This document shows positions 1 through 7,953 of a stretch of DNA of 24,097 bases, one piece after another. The stretch covers positions 1 to 24,097 of the forward strand of contig CAAFJI010000333.1 of assembly GCA_900763175.1 (NCBI GenBank). The letters are read 5' to 3'. The notes below the pieces were generated by a model, which saw nothing but the letters and a program-made list of their open reading frames with translations, was not told the DNA's origin and did no database searches. The translations under genes were made by a program, and so were the position numbers. Each line of letters opens with the position of its first letter. Position 1 is the stretch's first letter. The stretch comes from Lachnospiraceae bacterium. GTDB lineage: Bacteria > Bacillota > Clostridia > Lachnospirales > Lachnospiraceae.

Positions 1-22
1 CAGACGTGTGCTCTTCCGATCT
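1..22 (+). other. Illumina TruSeq adapter remnant (artefact)
   Basis: These 22 bases match the 3' end of the TruSeq read-2 adapter and end in GCTCTTCCGATCT. They are library sequence left at the contig edge, not genomic DNA. The apparent GTG start at position 6 and the first five or so codons of the open frame are adapter-derived. Confidence 0.95.
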
Positions 23-413
23 CAGCCAGAAAGAGCTGGCGAGGCAGCTTGGAGTAAAGCCTCCCACTGTTACCGTAAGCATTCAGCGCCTGGAAAAAAG
101 TGGCCTTCTTATCCGGAAGCAGGACGAAAAAGATCAGCGTGTAAGCAGGATCTATTTATCCCAGGAAGGACGAAAAATTATTAAAGAAGGAATGAAAATG
201 GCAAGAGAAGGAGAACAGTATATCTTTGCTGGTTTCTCAGAAAGTGAGATTTGCCTGATGCGAAGGTTCTGTGCCCAGATAAAAGAAAACATCAAAGCTA
301 TGCCTGGGCCGGAGATTTCTCCTGACGATAATCCTATGAAGCATTTCTGCAGCGAGGAAGGTAACATTCATGAAGGAAATAAAGTGATAGAAAGGAACAA
401 AAAGCATGATTAA
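23..413 (+). CDS. MarR-family transcriptional regulator, 5'-truncated
   Basis: C-terminal part of a MarR-type winged-helix regulator, about 130 codons. The recognition-helix region is visible (QKELARQLGVKPPTVTVSIQ), followed by the wing (KQDEKDQRVSRIYLSQEG) and the C-terminal dimerisation helices. The true start is missing because the contig begins in adapter; the in-frame GTG at position 6 is artificial. Its TAA lies inside the start of the next gene (ATGATTAA, 8-base overlap), so it is translationally linked to the ABC exporter. A MarR repressor in front of a heterodimeric ABC exporter is a common Firmicutes arrangement, in which the regulator usually controls its own operon in response to a drug or toxic compound. 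That role is inferred; the operator and promoter lie outside the window. The last 35 residues, after PGPEISPDDN, look like a poorly conserved tail. Confidence 0.85.
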
Positions 414-2568
414 ATTGATGAAGTATCTGAAAAAATCAGCAGGATACATCGTTCTGATTATTGGACTGCTGTTTTTGCAGGCATACTGTGATCTGTCTTT
501 GCCGGACTATACCTCCAAAATCATCAATGTAGGTATTCAGCAGGGCGGAATTCCGGACGGTGTTCCGGAAAAGCTCCGTCAAAGCACTATGGATAACCTG
601 AAATTGTTTATGGATGAGGACACCCAGAAGGAAATCCTGGATGCGTATGTCCTGGACAGAGATGTTTATGAACTGAAAGATGACGTTACAGGGGATAAGA
701 GAGAGGAATTAAACGAGCTTCTGTGCAAACCACTGATGATGTACACCTCCTTTACTTCCGGCAGTGAGGAAAGCAGCCAGATGATGGAGAAAATGCAGAT
801 ACCAGAAGGCACAGATCAGATGCAGGCTCTGGCAGCTATGCCAGAGGAGGCAAAGCAGCAGATGATGGAAGCTGTAGACGAGAAGCTTTCTGAAATGCCA
901 GAATCGATACTGACCCAGGCTGCTGTAAGTGCAGTAAAAACAGAATATGAAGCCATGGGTGAGGATCTGGATGCCATACAGATGAATTATATCAGGATCT
1001 CCGGGATCCGCATGGTACTGATGGCACTTGTGATCATGCTGGCAGCCATGGCTGTCACCTTCCTTTCAGCAAGAGTGGCAGCAGCCCTTGGACATGATCT
1101 GCGAGACAATGTATACCGTAAGGTTATCCACTTTTCCAGCAATGAATACCATAAGTTTTCCACTGCATCCCTGATCACACGAAGCACAAACGATGTGCAG
1201 CAGGTGCAGCAGGTGATGACTATGATGTTCCGAATTGTTCTCTATGCCCCGATCCTTGGAATCGGAGGCGTTTTGAAAGTGGTTCAGACAGATTCCTCTA
1301 TGACCTGGATCCTGGCGGTTGCAGTCGTACTTATCCTTCTCGTGATTTTGGTATTATTCCAGATCGCAATGCCGAAGTTTACCAAACTTCAGACTCTTAT
1401 TGACCGTCTGAACCTGGTAACGAGAGAAATTCTCACCGGTATTCCGGTTATCCGTGCGTTCAGCCGTGAGAAACATGAGGAAGAGCGCTTTGAGAAAGCA
1501 AACATGGATCTTACCCAGACAAACCTGTTTGTAAACCGCTGCATGACATTCATGATGCCGGTCATGATGCTGATCATGAATGGAGTTTCCGTAGCCATTA
1601 TTTACTTTGGTGCTCACGGTGTTGACAATGGAACCATGCAGGTTGGAAATATGATGGCATTTATCCAGTACGCAATGCAGATCATCATGTCCTTCCTGAT
1701 GATCACCGCAATTTCTATCATGCTTCCAAGAGCCAATGTAGCAGCCAGACGTATCTGTGAAGTTCTGGAATTGAGTCCTTCCGTAAACGACCCTGAGGAT
1801 CCTGTAAGGCCGGAAAATGAGGAAAAAGGCACAGTGGAATTTGACCATGTAAGTTTCGCATATCCAGATGCCGGGGAAAATGTTTTGAACAACATTACCT
1901 TCAAGGCAAAGAAAGGTGAGACGATTGCCATTATCGGAAGTACCGGAAGTGGAAAAAGTACTCTGATAAATCTGATCCCAAGATTTTATGATGTTACAAA
2001 AGGTGCTGTAAAAGTGGATGGCGTAGATGTCCGCAATATGACACAGCATGATCTTCGTGACCGTCTGGGCTATGTGCCGCAAAAGGGAGTCCTGTTTTCC
2101 GGAACCATTGATTCCAACATCCGCTACGGCAGGCCGGAAATGTCTGAGTCCGATGTAAAGCTTGCAGCACAGATTGCCCAGTCTGACGATTTCATCGAGG
2201 CCAAGCCGGAGAAATATGCTGCTTCGATCTCTCAGGGCGGTACGAACGTATCCGGTGGTCAGAAACAGCGTCTTTCTATAGCAAGAGCCATTGCAAAGAA
2301 ACCAGAAATCCTGATTTTCGATGACAGCTTCTCTGCGCTTGACTTCAAAACAGATAGCAAGCTTCGCAAGGCATTAAAAGAGAAAACAAAGGATACCACC
2401 ACCATTATCGTTGCACAGAGAATCAGCACAATCTTAAATGCTGATCAGATTCTTGTACTGGATGACGGAAATATGGCTGGAATCGGTACCCATAAAGATT
2501 TGATGAAGAACTGTGAGGTTTATCGTCAGATTGCAATGTCTCAGCTTTCAGAGGAGGAACTGGCATGA
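406..2568 (+). CDS. ABC exporter half-transporter, degenerate ATP-site subunit
   Basis: Fused permease-ATPase of 720 residues. TM1 lies near residues 12-32, the other membrane helices are at about 196-440, and the nucleotide-binding domain is at about 480-720. Walker A is GSTGSGKST (511-519) and the signature is VSGGQ (615-619). Walker B ends IFDD, so the catalytic glutamate is Asp640, and the switch histidine is Gln671 (AQR instead of AHR). These substitutions mark the non-hydrolytic side of heterodimeric exporters such as TM287/288, LmrCD and BmrCD. An unusually long Met/Glu-rich segment (about residues 35-195) separates TM1 and TM2 and should lie outside the cell. The start overlaps the MarR gene, and the stop overlaps the partner by four bases (ATGA). 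Drug or peptide efflux is likely, but the substrate cannot be read from sequence. Confidence 0.93.
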   Translation: MIKLMKYLKKSAGYIVLIIGLLFLQAYCDLSLPDYTSKIINVGIQQGGIPDGVPEKLRQSTMDNLKLFMDEDTQKEILDAYVLDRDVYELKDDVTGDKREELNELLCKPLMMYTSFTSGSEESSQMMEKMQIPEGTDQMQALAAMPEEAKQQMMEAVDEKLSEMPESILTQAAVSAVKTEYEAMGEDLDAIQMNYIRISGIRMVLMALVIMLAAMAVTFLSARVAAALGHDLRDNVYRKVIHFSSNEYHKFSTASLITRSTNDVQQVQQVMTMMFRIVLYAPILGIGGVLKVVQTDSSMTWILAVAVVLILLVILVLFQIAMPKFTKLQTLIDRLNLVTREILTGIPVIRAFSREKHEEERFEKANMDLTQTNLFVNRCMTFMMPVMMLIMNGVSVAIIYFGAHGVDNGTMQVGNMMAFIQYAMQIIMSFLMITAISIMLPRANVAARRICEVLELSPSVNDPEDPVRPENEEKGTVEFDHVSFAYPDAGENVLNNITFKAKKGETIAIIGSTGSGKSTLINLIPRFYDVTKGAVKVDGVDVRNMTQHDLRDRLGYVPQKGVLFSGTIDSNIRYGRPEMSESDVKLAAQIAQSDDFIEAKPEKYAASISQGGTNVSGGQKQRLSIARAIAKKPEILIFDDSFSALDFKTDSKLRKALKEKTKDTTTIIVAQRISTILNADQILVLDDGNMAGIGTHKDLMKNCEVYRQIAMSQLSEEELA

Positions 2569-4409
2569 GTGAAAACAGAGCAAGAGGCCCTATGGGAGGC
2601 CACCGGAGTCGTGCAATGAACTCCGGAGAAAAGGCAAAAGACTTTAAAAGTGCAATGAAAAGATTGTTCCAGTATATGGAACGTTATAAATTTCGTTTTA
2701 TCCTGATGTTTATCTTTGCCATTGCGGGCACCATATTTAACATTGTTGGGCCGAAGATTCTTGGAAAAGCCACAACAGAGCTTTTTAATGGACTGTTAGC
2801 AAAGGTAAACGGCACAGGAAGCATTGATTTTGGAAAAATCGGGTATATTCTTTTATGGACACTTGGCCTGTATCTGGCAAGCGCCTGCTTCTCCTTTATC
2901 CAGGGCTATGTGATGACAGGAATTTCCAATGATGTAACTTATAATTTGCGAAAAGATATTTCAAGGAAATTCAGCCGTCTTCCTATGAATTATTATGAGA
3001 GTCGGACAAATGGCGAGATCCTGTCCCGTGTCACAAACGATGTGGATACTCTCCAGATGAGCCTTAACCAGAGCATTACCCAGCTGATCACATCCGTTAC
3101 TACCCTGGTCGGTGTATTTGCTATGATGCTTTCCATCAATGTGTGGATGACTCTGGCAGCTCTTCTGATTTTGCCTCTGTCCATGATTATCATCAGTTTT
3201 GTTATGAAACATTCCCAGAAATACTTCCAGGCACAACAGAAATATCTGGGAAAGGTAAATGGCCAGATTGAGGAAAACTACGGCGGACACAATGTAGTAA
3301 AGGTGTTTAATAAGGAAGAGGATGTTGTTGCGGAATTTGAGAAAGACAATCAGAAGCTTTACGAATCTGCATGGAAATCACAGTTCTTCTCCGGAATCAT
3401 GATGCCGGTTATGCAGTTTGTGGGAAATATTGGATACGTTATGGTTGCCCTCCTGGGCGGCTGGTTTACCATCAAGGGTTCTATAGAGGTAGGAGACATC
3501 CAGTCTTTCTTCCAGTACATCCGCAACTTTACCCAGCCAATCCAGCAGATCGCACAGGTAACCAACCTTCTCCAGTCCTCAGCAGCCGCTTCCGAGCGTG
3601 TGTTTGAGTTTCTGGATGAAGAGGAAGAGGAGACTACAGCAGAAAATGCAGTTTCCATTGACGGATTGAACGGAAATGTAGAATTTGACCATGTAAACTT
3701 TGGCTACAATCCAGACAGGATCATTATCCATGACTTTTCTGCCAGGGTAAAGGATGGACAGAAGATTGCCATCGTAGGTCCTACCGGTGCCGGTAAGACC
3801 ACCATGGTAAAACTGCTGATGCGTTTTTATGATGTAAACAGCGGTTCCATCAGGGTTGATGGTTATAATGTAAAAGACTTTAACAGAAGTGAGCTTCACG
3901 AAATGTTTGGAATGGTCCTTCAGGATACCTGGCTGTTTTCCGGGACAATTATGGAAAATATCCGTTATGGCAGACTGGATGCTACAGATGAGGAAGTTAT
4001 TGCAGCTGCAAAAGCCGCACATATCCACAACTTTATCATGCAGCAGCCTGGCGGATACCAAATGGTGCTGGATGAGGAGACAAGTAATGTATCCCAGGGA
4101 CAGAAACAGCTCCTTACCATTGCAAGAGCAATTCTTGCAGATAATAAGATCCTGATCCTGGATGAAGCTACTTCTTCTGTAGATACCAGAACGGAAGTGC
4201 AGATCCAGAAAGCTATGGATAACCTGATGAAGGGCAGGACAAGCTTTGTGATTGCACACAGGCTTTCCACGATCAAGGATGCAGATTTAATCCTTGTTAT
4301 GAAGGATGGAGACATTATTGAGCAGGGAAATCATGAAGAACTCCTTGCAAGGAAAGGCTTTTACGCAGACCTGTACAACAGTCAGTTCGATAAAACACAG
4401 ACTGCATAA
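2565..4409 (+). CDS. ABC exporter half-transporter, catalytic ATP-site subunit
   Basis: Permease-ATPase of 614 residues and partner of the preceding gene. An N-terminal cytoplasmic lead (residues 1-40, rich in Arg, Lys and Gly) precedes six membrane helices up to about residue 330. The ATPase domain follows: Walker A GPTGAGKTT (405-413), Q-loop MVLQDTWLFSG, Walker B LILDEATSSVD with Asp533/Glu534, and switch His565. The signature is VSQGQ (509-513) in place of LSGGQ. A weakened signature here, with Asp for Glu in the partner, gives one degenerate composite site and one canonical site, as known for heterodimeric exporters. The four-base overlap with the upstream gene fits stoichiometric co-translation. 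A terminator starts 14 bases after the stop, closing the MarR-ABC-ABC unit. Confidence 0.93.
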   Translation: MSENRARGPMGGHRSRAMNSGEKAKDFKSAMKRLFQYMERYKFRFILMFIFAIAGTIFNIVGPKILGKATTELFNGLLAKVNGTGSIDFGKIGYILLWTLGLYLASACFSFIQGYVMTGISNDVTYNLRKDISRKFSRLPMNYYESRTNGEILSRVTNDVDTLQMSLNQSITQLITSVTTLVGVFAMMLSINVWMTLAALLILPLSMIIISFVMKHSQKYFQAQQKYLGKVNGQIEENYGGHNVVKVFNKEEDVVAEFEKDNQKLYESAWKSQFFSGIMMPVMQFVGNIGYVMVALLGGWFTIKGSIEVGDIQSFFQYIRNFTQPIQQIAQVTNLLQSSAAASERVFEFLDEEEEETTAENAVSIDGLNGNVEFDHVNFGYNPDRIIIHDFSARVKDGQKIAIVGPTGAGKTTMVKLLMRFYDVNSGSIRVDGYNVKDFNRSELHEMFGMVLQDTWLFSGTIMENIRYGRLDATDEEVIAAAKAAHIHNFIMQQPGGYQMVLDEETSNVSQGQKQLLTIARAILADNKILILDEATSSVDTRTEVQIQKAMDNLMKGRTSFVIAHRLSTIKDADLILVMKDGDIIEQGNHEELLARKGFYADLYNSQFDKTQTA

Positions 4410-4422
4410 GTTTTATAAAGAG

Positions 4423-4465
4423 AAAGCAGCTTTTCAGGAATACTGTTCCGAAGAGCTGCTTTTTT
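4423..4465 (+). terminator. Rho-independent terminator of the ABC exporter operon
   Basis: A 13-base-pair stem with one G-T wobble: AAAGCAGCTTTTC (4423-4435) pairs with GAAGAGCTGCTTT (4450-4462), with a 14-base loop. The descending arm runs into a T tract at 4460-4465. It lies directly after the second ABC gene and before helD. Confidence 0.88.
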
Positions 4466-4538
4466 CCATCTATACTTTTGCCGCTGGATAATGTATAATG
4501 GAGCAAAGTTTTTTCGGCAGATAAAGGAGAGGAAGTTT

Positions 4539-6608
4539 ATGACCATTGACTGTAAAGATGGAAAACTGTTTCTTGATTTTGTAACAGAGAAACTGCAGGA
4601 GCGTATTGCACATCTTAGTGAAGCCATTCTGGAAGGCCAGAAAGACATTGAGGGAATGCATGAGTATTACTGGGAAAATTACACAGAGATGGATCAGTAC
4701 GGTTACGAGAATTTCGATAATCAGCAGGCATTGCTCCACCAGATCAATGCAAATGAACAGCAGCTTCATCTGCGGAAAAGATTTCGGAAAATGCTGGATT
4801 CCCCCTTTTTTGGAAGAGTGGATTTCATTTTTGAGGGAGAGGAAGAACCGGAGATTTTCTATATTGGAATTGGAAATTTTGCAGAAGAGGCAGGCCATAC
4901 TCCACTTGTCTATGACTGGCGTGCACCGGTAAGTGGCCTGTTTTATGATTATGATAAGGGACCTGCATCCTATGAGGCACCTCTTGGAATCATCCAGGGT
5001 GAAATTGTCTCCAAATGGCAGTACAAGATAAAAAAAGGCAAAATGGTTTACCAGTTTGAAAGTGATGTAAAGATAGATGACGAGATCCTGATGGCAGAGC
5101 TCGGCAGTGGTGGAAGCGTTGCCCTGAAAAATATTGTGCGTACCATTCAGAAGGAGCAAAATGCCATTATCCGAAATACCAAAGACAAGATCATGGTGAT
5201 CCAGGGAGCTGCCGGAAGTGGCAAAACCTCTATTGCTTTACATCGAATTGCTTATCTTTTATATCACGACAGGAAGAATCTGAAATCCTCCAATATTCTG
5301 ATCCTGTCACCGAACAGTATCTTTTCTGATTATATTTCTCACATTCTTCCGGAACTGGGAGAAGAGAATATTAAGGAAATGAGCTTCGATCTTTTTGCCT
5401 ACAGACAGTTAAAAGATACGGTGTTCGATTGCGAGGACCGCTATGACCAGATTGAGAGAAGTCTGACCCTGCCAGAGGTGCCCTCTCTTTATCAGGAGAA
5501 GCAGTCACGGGAATTTCTGAACAAAATGGAAGGCTTTCTCACAGAGCTGGAGGATAGCCTCATGAATTTCCACGATGTGGAATATAAGAATTTTGTGAAA
5601 AAAGAGGAGGAAATCATAGAGCTTTTTTACTTTAAATTCCTGGACATTCCGCTGTTATCCCGTATGGAGGCAGTTGCAGAAAATTTTATTGACGAGGTGG
5701 AGACACTTCGTGACAGTGATATGGATGAGGAAGAACGTGCCCTTGTCATGGAGAAATTCATGAGTATGTATGAGACACAGGATCTTTATGTGATTTACAG
5801 TAAATTCTTAAAAGGCTGCGGTTATCCGGAATTGCCTCATGTACAGCTTTCGGACAGGAAGCTTCAGTATGAAGATGTGTATCCGGTTCTTTATCTGAAA
5901 TATCGTCTTTTCCGTCAGAACAGCCATAATGGGATAAAACATCTGGTGGTGGATGAGATGCAGGACTATTCCTGCCTTCAGTACCTGATCATCAAAATGA
6001 TGTTTTCTTGCCGTATGACGATACTGGGAGACAAGGCCCAGACTATGGAGGAGAAAAATCAGGATGTCCTGGCTTTCCTGCCGAAGATTTTCGGAAAGGA
6101 CATCCGCAGGATCCTGATGAACAAAAGTTATCGAAATACTGTGGAAATCGCTTCATATGCCAATCATCTGGCAGGAATCACAGACATGGAGCTTTTTGAG
6201 CGCCATGGAGAGCCTGTGGAGGAGTGTACCTTTGAAGGTAAAGATTCTTTTGAAGAAGCTCTTGATGAAATTGCCGGCAAATTGCAGCTGGGAGAGGAGC
6301 AGTTTGAAACAGCAGCCTTGATTCTTCGCACAGAAGAAGAGGCGAAAAAGGCGGCAGGCAGAATGAAGGAAAGGCTGGAAGCAGCAGGCTTTGACACTCA
6401 GAACCGCTTTTCCTACCTTCACAGAGACAGCACCAGCTTCTGCAAGGGCCTGACTGTGACCACATTTTATCTGGCAAAAGGCCTGGAATTTGACCAGGTA
6501 TTTGCCCTGTTTCCGGAAAAAGACCAGAGCGTTTTGGCAAAACAGGGAAGGTATATCGCAGCAACAAGAGCATTGCACAGGCTTCATATGTATGAATATG
6601 AAAACTAA
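4539..6608 (+). CDS. helD: HelD-type UvrD-like helicase, RNA polymerase recycling factor
   Basis: Superfamily 1 helicase-like ATPase of 689 residues. The start is taken at ATG 4539 because GGAGAGGAAG lies just upstream; the in-frame ATG at 4491 sits on a TATAAT-like sequence and has no Shine-Dalgarno. The N-terminal 80 residues are helical and charged (predicted coiled coil), followed by the DWRAPVSGLFYDYD segment characteristic of HelD. Walker A is GAAGSGKTS (from Gly223), motif II is DEMQD (472-476), motif III includes GDKAQTM, and motif VI is YIAATRALHRL near the C-terminus. HelD of Bacillus subtilis binds RNA polymerase and uses ATP to clear stalled or terminated complexes; this role is inferred by family. 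It is monocistronic here, between the ABC terminator and a promoter-bearing 230-base gap. A TATAAT at 4494-4499 could be its -10, but no convincing -35 was found. Confidence 0.88.
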   Translation: MTIDCKDGKLFLDFVTEKLQERIAHLSEAILEGQKDIEGMHEYYWENYTEMDQYGYENFDNQQALLHQINANEQQLHLRKRFRKMLDSPFFGRVDFIFEGEEEPEIFYIGIGNFAEEAGHTPLVYDWRAPVSGLFYDYDKGPASYEAPLGIIQGEIVSKWQYKIKKGKMVYQFESDVKIDDEILMAELGSGGSVALKNIVRTIQKEQNAIIRNTKDKIMVIQGAAGSGKTSIALHRIAYLLYHDRKNLKSSNILILSPNSIFSDYISHILPELGEENIKEMSFDLFAYRQLKDTVFDCEDRYDQIERSLTLPEVPSLYQEKQSREFLNKMEGFLTELEDSLMNFHDVEYKNFVKKEEEIIELFYFKFLDIPLLSRMEAVAENFIDEVETLRDSDMDEEERALVMEKFMSMYETQDLYVIYSKFLKGCGYPELPHVQLSDRKLQYEDVYPVLYLKYRLFRQNSHNGIKHLVVDEMQDYSCLQYLIIKMMFSCRMTILGDKAQTMEEKNQDVLAFLPKIFGKDIRRILMNKSYRNTVEIASYANHLAGITDMELFERHGEPVEECTFEGKDSFEEALDEIAGKLQLGEEQFETAALILRTEEEAKKAAGRMKERLEAAGFDTQNRFSYLHRDSTSFCKGLTVTTFYLAKGLEFDQVFALFPEKDQSVLAKQGRYIAATRALHRLHMYEYEN

Positions 6609-6690
6609 ATTTTACAAAAGTATGACAGACAACCTGTAAAATAGAACAGGATTATAAATTCGGTTAGTTACAAATGTATAAAAAATACAG

Positions 6691-6712
6691 GTGAAGTTTA
6701 TAATAATTTCAC
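6691..6712. repeat. Imperfect dyad around a TATAAT hexamer
   Basis: GTGAAGTT and AATTTCAC (8 pairs, one G-T) flank TATAAT as a six-base loop. It could be an operator or a small hairpin in the 230-base gap after helD. No matching -35 is seen for the TATAAT, so its role is unknown. Confidence 0.3.
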
Positions 6713-6743
6713 AGGAATTTAAGATTCCCCTTGTCAAAATCCA

Positions 6744-6772
6744 TTGACAGGTCTGTAATAAAATTGTAAAAT
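6744..6772 (+). promoter_or_regulatory. Sigma-A type promoter of the lipoprotein operon
   Basis: TTGACA (6744-6749), 17-base spacer, TAAAAT (6767-6772). The -35 is a perfect consensus and the -10 differs by one base. Transcription would start near 6780 and give a leader of about 60 bases ahead of the AGGAGG (6829-6834) of the lipoprotein gene. Confidence 0.85.
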
Positions 6773-6839
6773 ATAGCACAAGGTACGTTGCTGAAACAGG
6801 TTTAAATAAAGCAGCACTTTGAGAATTTAGGAGGATACT

Positions 6840-7859
6840 ATGAAGAGAAAAAAGATTTTAGCAATCTTAACAATAGCAGCAGGTATTTCCGTGATGGCAG
6901 CAGGATGTGGTTTTGGCGGAGATGACGCTGAGGAACAGGTTGTAGTGGATGTGACGCCTACACCAGAACCAGTGGCGACCGCTACTCCTACACCGGAACC
7001 GACCATCGCACCAGACGTACAGGACAGCACCTATACATCCAGCAATGGGGCCGTTTCTATTAAGCTTCCAGATGCTACATGGGCAAATAAAGCAGATGAA
7101 GCAGATATGCTCAGCTTTGAATCCCCGCAGCAGGGTAAGATCCTCATCCTTCATGGACAGGGAGAAGAAGACATGAACTCTGCTATGCTTCCGGATACAC
7201 AGGATCTGGCAACGGCACTTGAGCAGGCATCTGACCTTGTGGAAGGTACTGATTTTGAAATCCAGGACTATACTTCTGAGGATGTACAGGGTGTTGGCGT
7301 TTACTCCTACACTGTGAAATATACAGACACAGCAAAGAGCGGCGGATATACCTACGCCATCCATAAGATTTATAAGAGTGCAGACGAGTATTACAATATT
7401 TGCGGTTCTGTTGTGGATGAAGCATCCTACAGTGGGATCAAGTCCGCAATTGATTCCTTCGGAATTGCAGGAGAATCCACTCTGAAAGCTGCAGCACCTG
7501 TACAGAGTGCAGATGACAATACTGGTGCAGCGGATGGAAGCACGGACGGTGCTCAGACAGACGGACAGGCAGCTACTACAGATTCTTCCACAGCCGATAA
7601 TAGTGGAAGCAGTACAGGCAGCACCAATTCCGGCGGTTTTACCCAGGAGCAGCTCACCGATACCAATCAGACCAGAACGATTTACCGTAACTCAGACGGA
7701 CATCCTCTTGTAATTACACCAGATGGAAATGGAAACTGGGTTGACCGTGATGGAAATACCTACCGATTCGTAAACAATGAGGACGTTTACGACCAGAATG
7801 ATGTAGACTATTACTGGCATGGTGAGGGCGCCGACGTATACTATATGCCTGTGGAATAA
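6840..7859 (+). CDS. Putative lipoprotein with TPTPEP linker, function unknown
   Basis: 339 residues, start supported by AGGAGG five bases upstream. A lysine-rich signal peptide is followed by a lipobox-like MAAGC, so Cys23 is the likely lipidated residue; Ala at -3 is acceptable but not the commonest. Residues 38-60 hold two TPTPEP repeats, a wall-spanning linker typical of clostridial surface proteins. A folded domain follows at about 60-215, with alternating strands and no recognised catalytic motif. Then comes a low-complexity linker rich in Ser, Thr, Gly, Asp and Gln (about 218-265), and a compact Asp/Tyr/Asn-rich C-terminal module (about 270-339) with NSDGHP, DGNGNWVDRDGNTY and DVDYYWHGEG. 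It should be anchored on the outer face of the membrane. It is first in an apparent unit with the methyltransferase, hslO and nadE, but no functional link is evident. I do not recognise a named family. Confidence 0.8.
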   Translation: MKRKKILAILTIAAGISVMAAGCGFGGDDAEEQVVVDVTPTPEPVATATPTPEPTIAPDVQDSTYTSSNGAVSIKLPDATWANKADEADMLSFESPQQGKILILHGQGEEDMNSAMLPDTQDLATALEQASDLVEGTDFEIQDYTSEDVQGVGVYSYTVKYTDTAKSGGYTYAIHKIYKSADEYYNICGSVVDEASYSGIKSAIDSFGIAGESTLKAAAPVQSADDNTGAADGSTDGAQTDGQAATTDSSTADNSGSSTGSTNSGGFTQEQLTDTNQTRTIYRNSDGHPLVITPDGNGNWVDRDGNTYRFVNNEDVYDQNDVDYYWHGEGADVYYMPVE

Positions 7860-7900
7860 GCAGAGAAATATAACAGACGAACAGCAGAGTAAGAAAACAG

Positions 7901-7937
7901 ACGGACACAGCTATCTGCAAAGGATGGCTGTGTCCGT
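7901..7937 (+). other. Stable intercistronic hairpin without U-tract
   Basis: ACGGACACAGC (7901-7911) pairs perfectly with GCTGTGTCCGT (7927-7937). The stem continues inward through a G-T wobble to 15 pairs with a seven-base loop (7916-7922). No T run follows on the plus strand, so it is not a standard terminator. It lies between the lipoprotein stop and the methyltransferase Shine-Dalgarno at 7945-7950. An RNA-processing or stability element is possible. Confidence 0.65.
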
Positions 7938-7953
7938 GACAGTTGGAGGAAAT

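Noticed and set aside
6..23. GTG start for the MarR gene
   Set aside because: It lies in adapter sequence, so it is not a biological start.
1354..2082. Minus-strand frame of 242 codons inside the first ABC gene
   Set aside because: Antisense shadow of a conserved gene; composition and motifs are not protein-like.
4478..4499. TTGCCG/TATAAT promoter for helD
   Set aside because: Spacing is only 10 bases. The TATAAT may be real, but no valid -35 was found.
6625..6660. Terminator after helD (CCTGT...ACAGG)
   Set aside because: Only five pairs and no T run after the stem.
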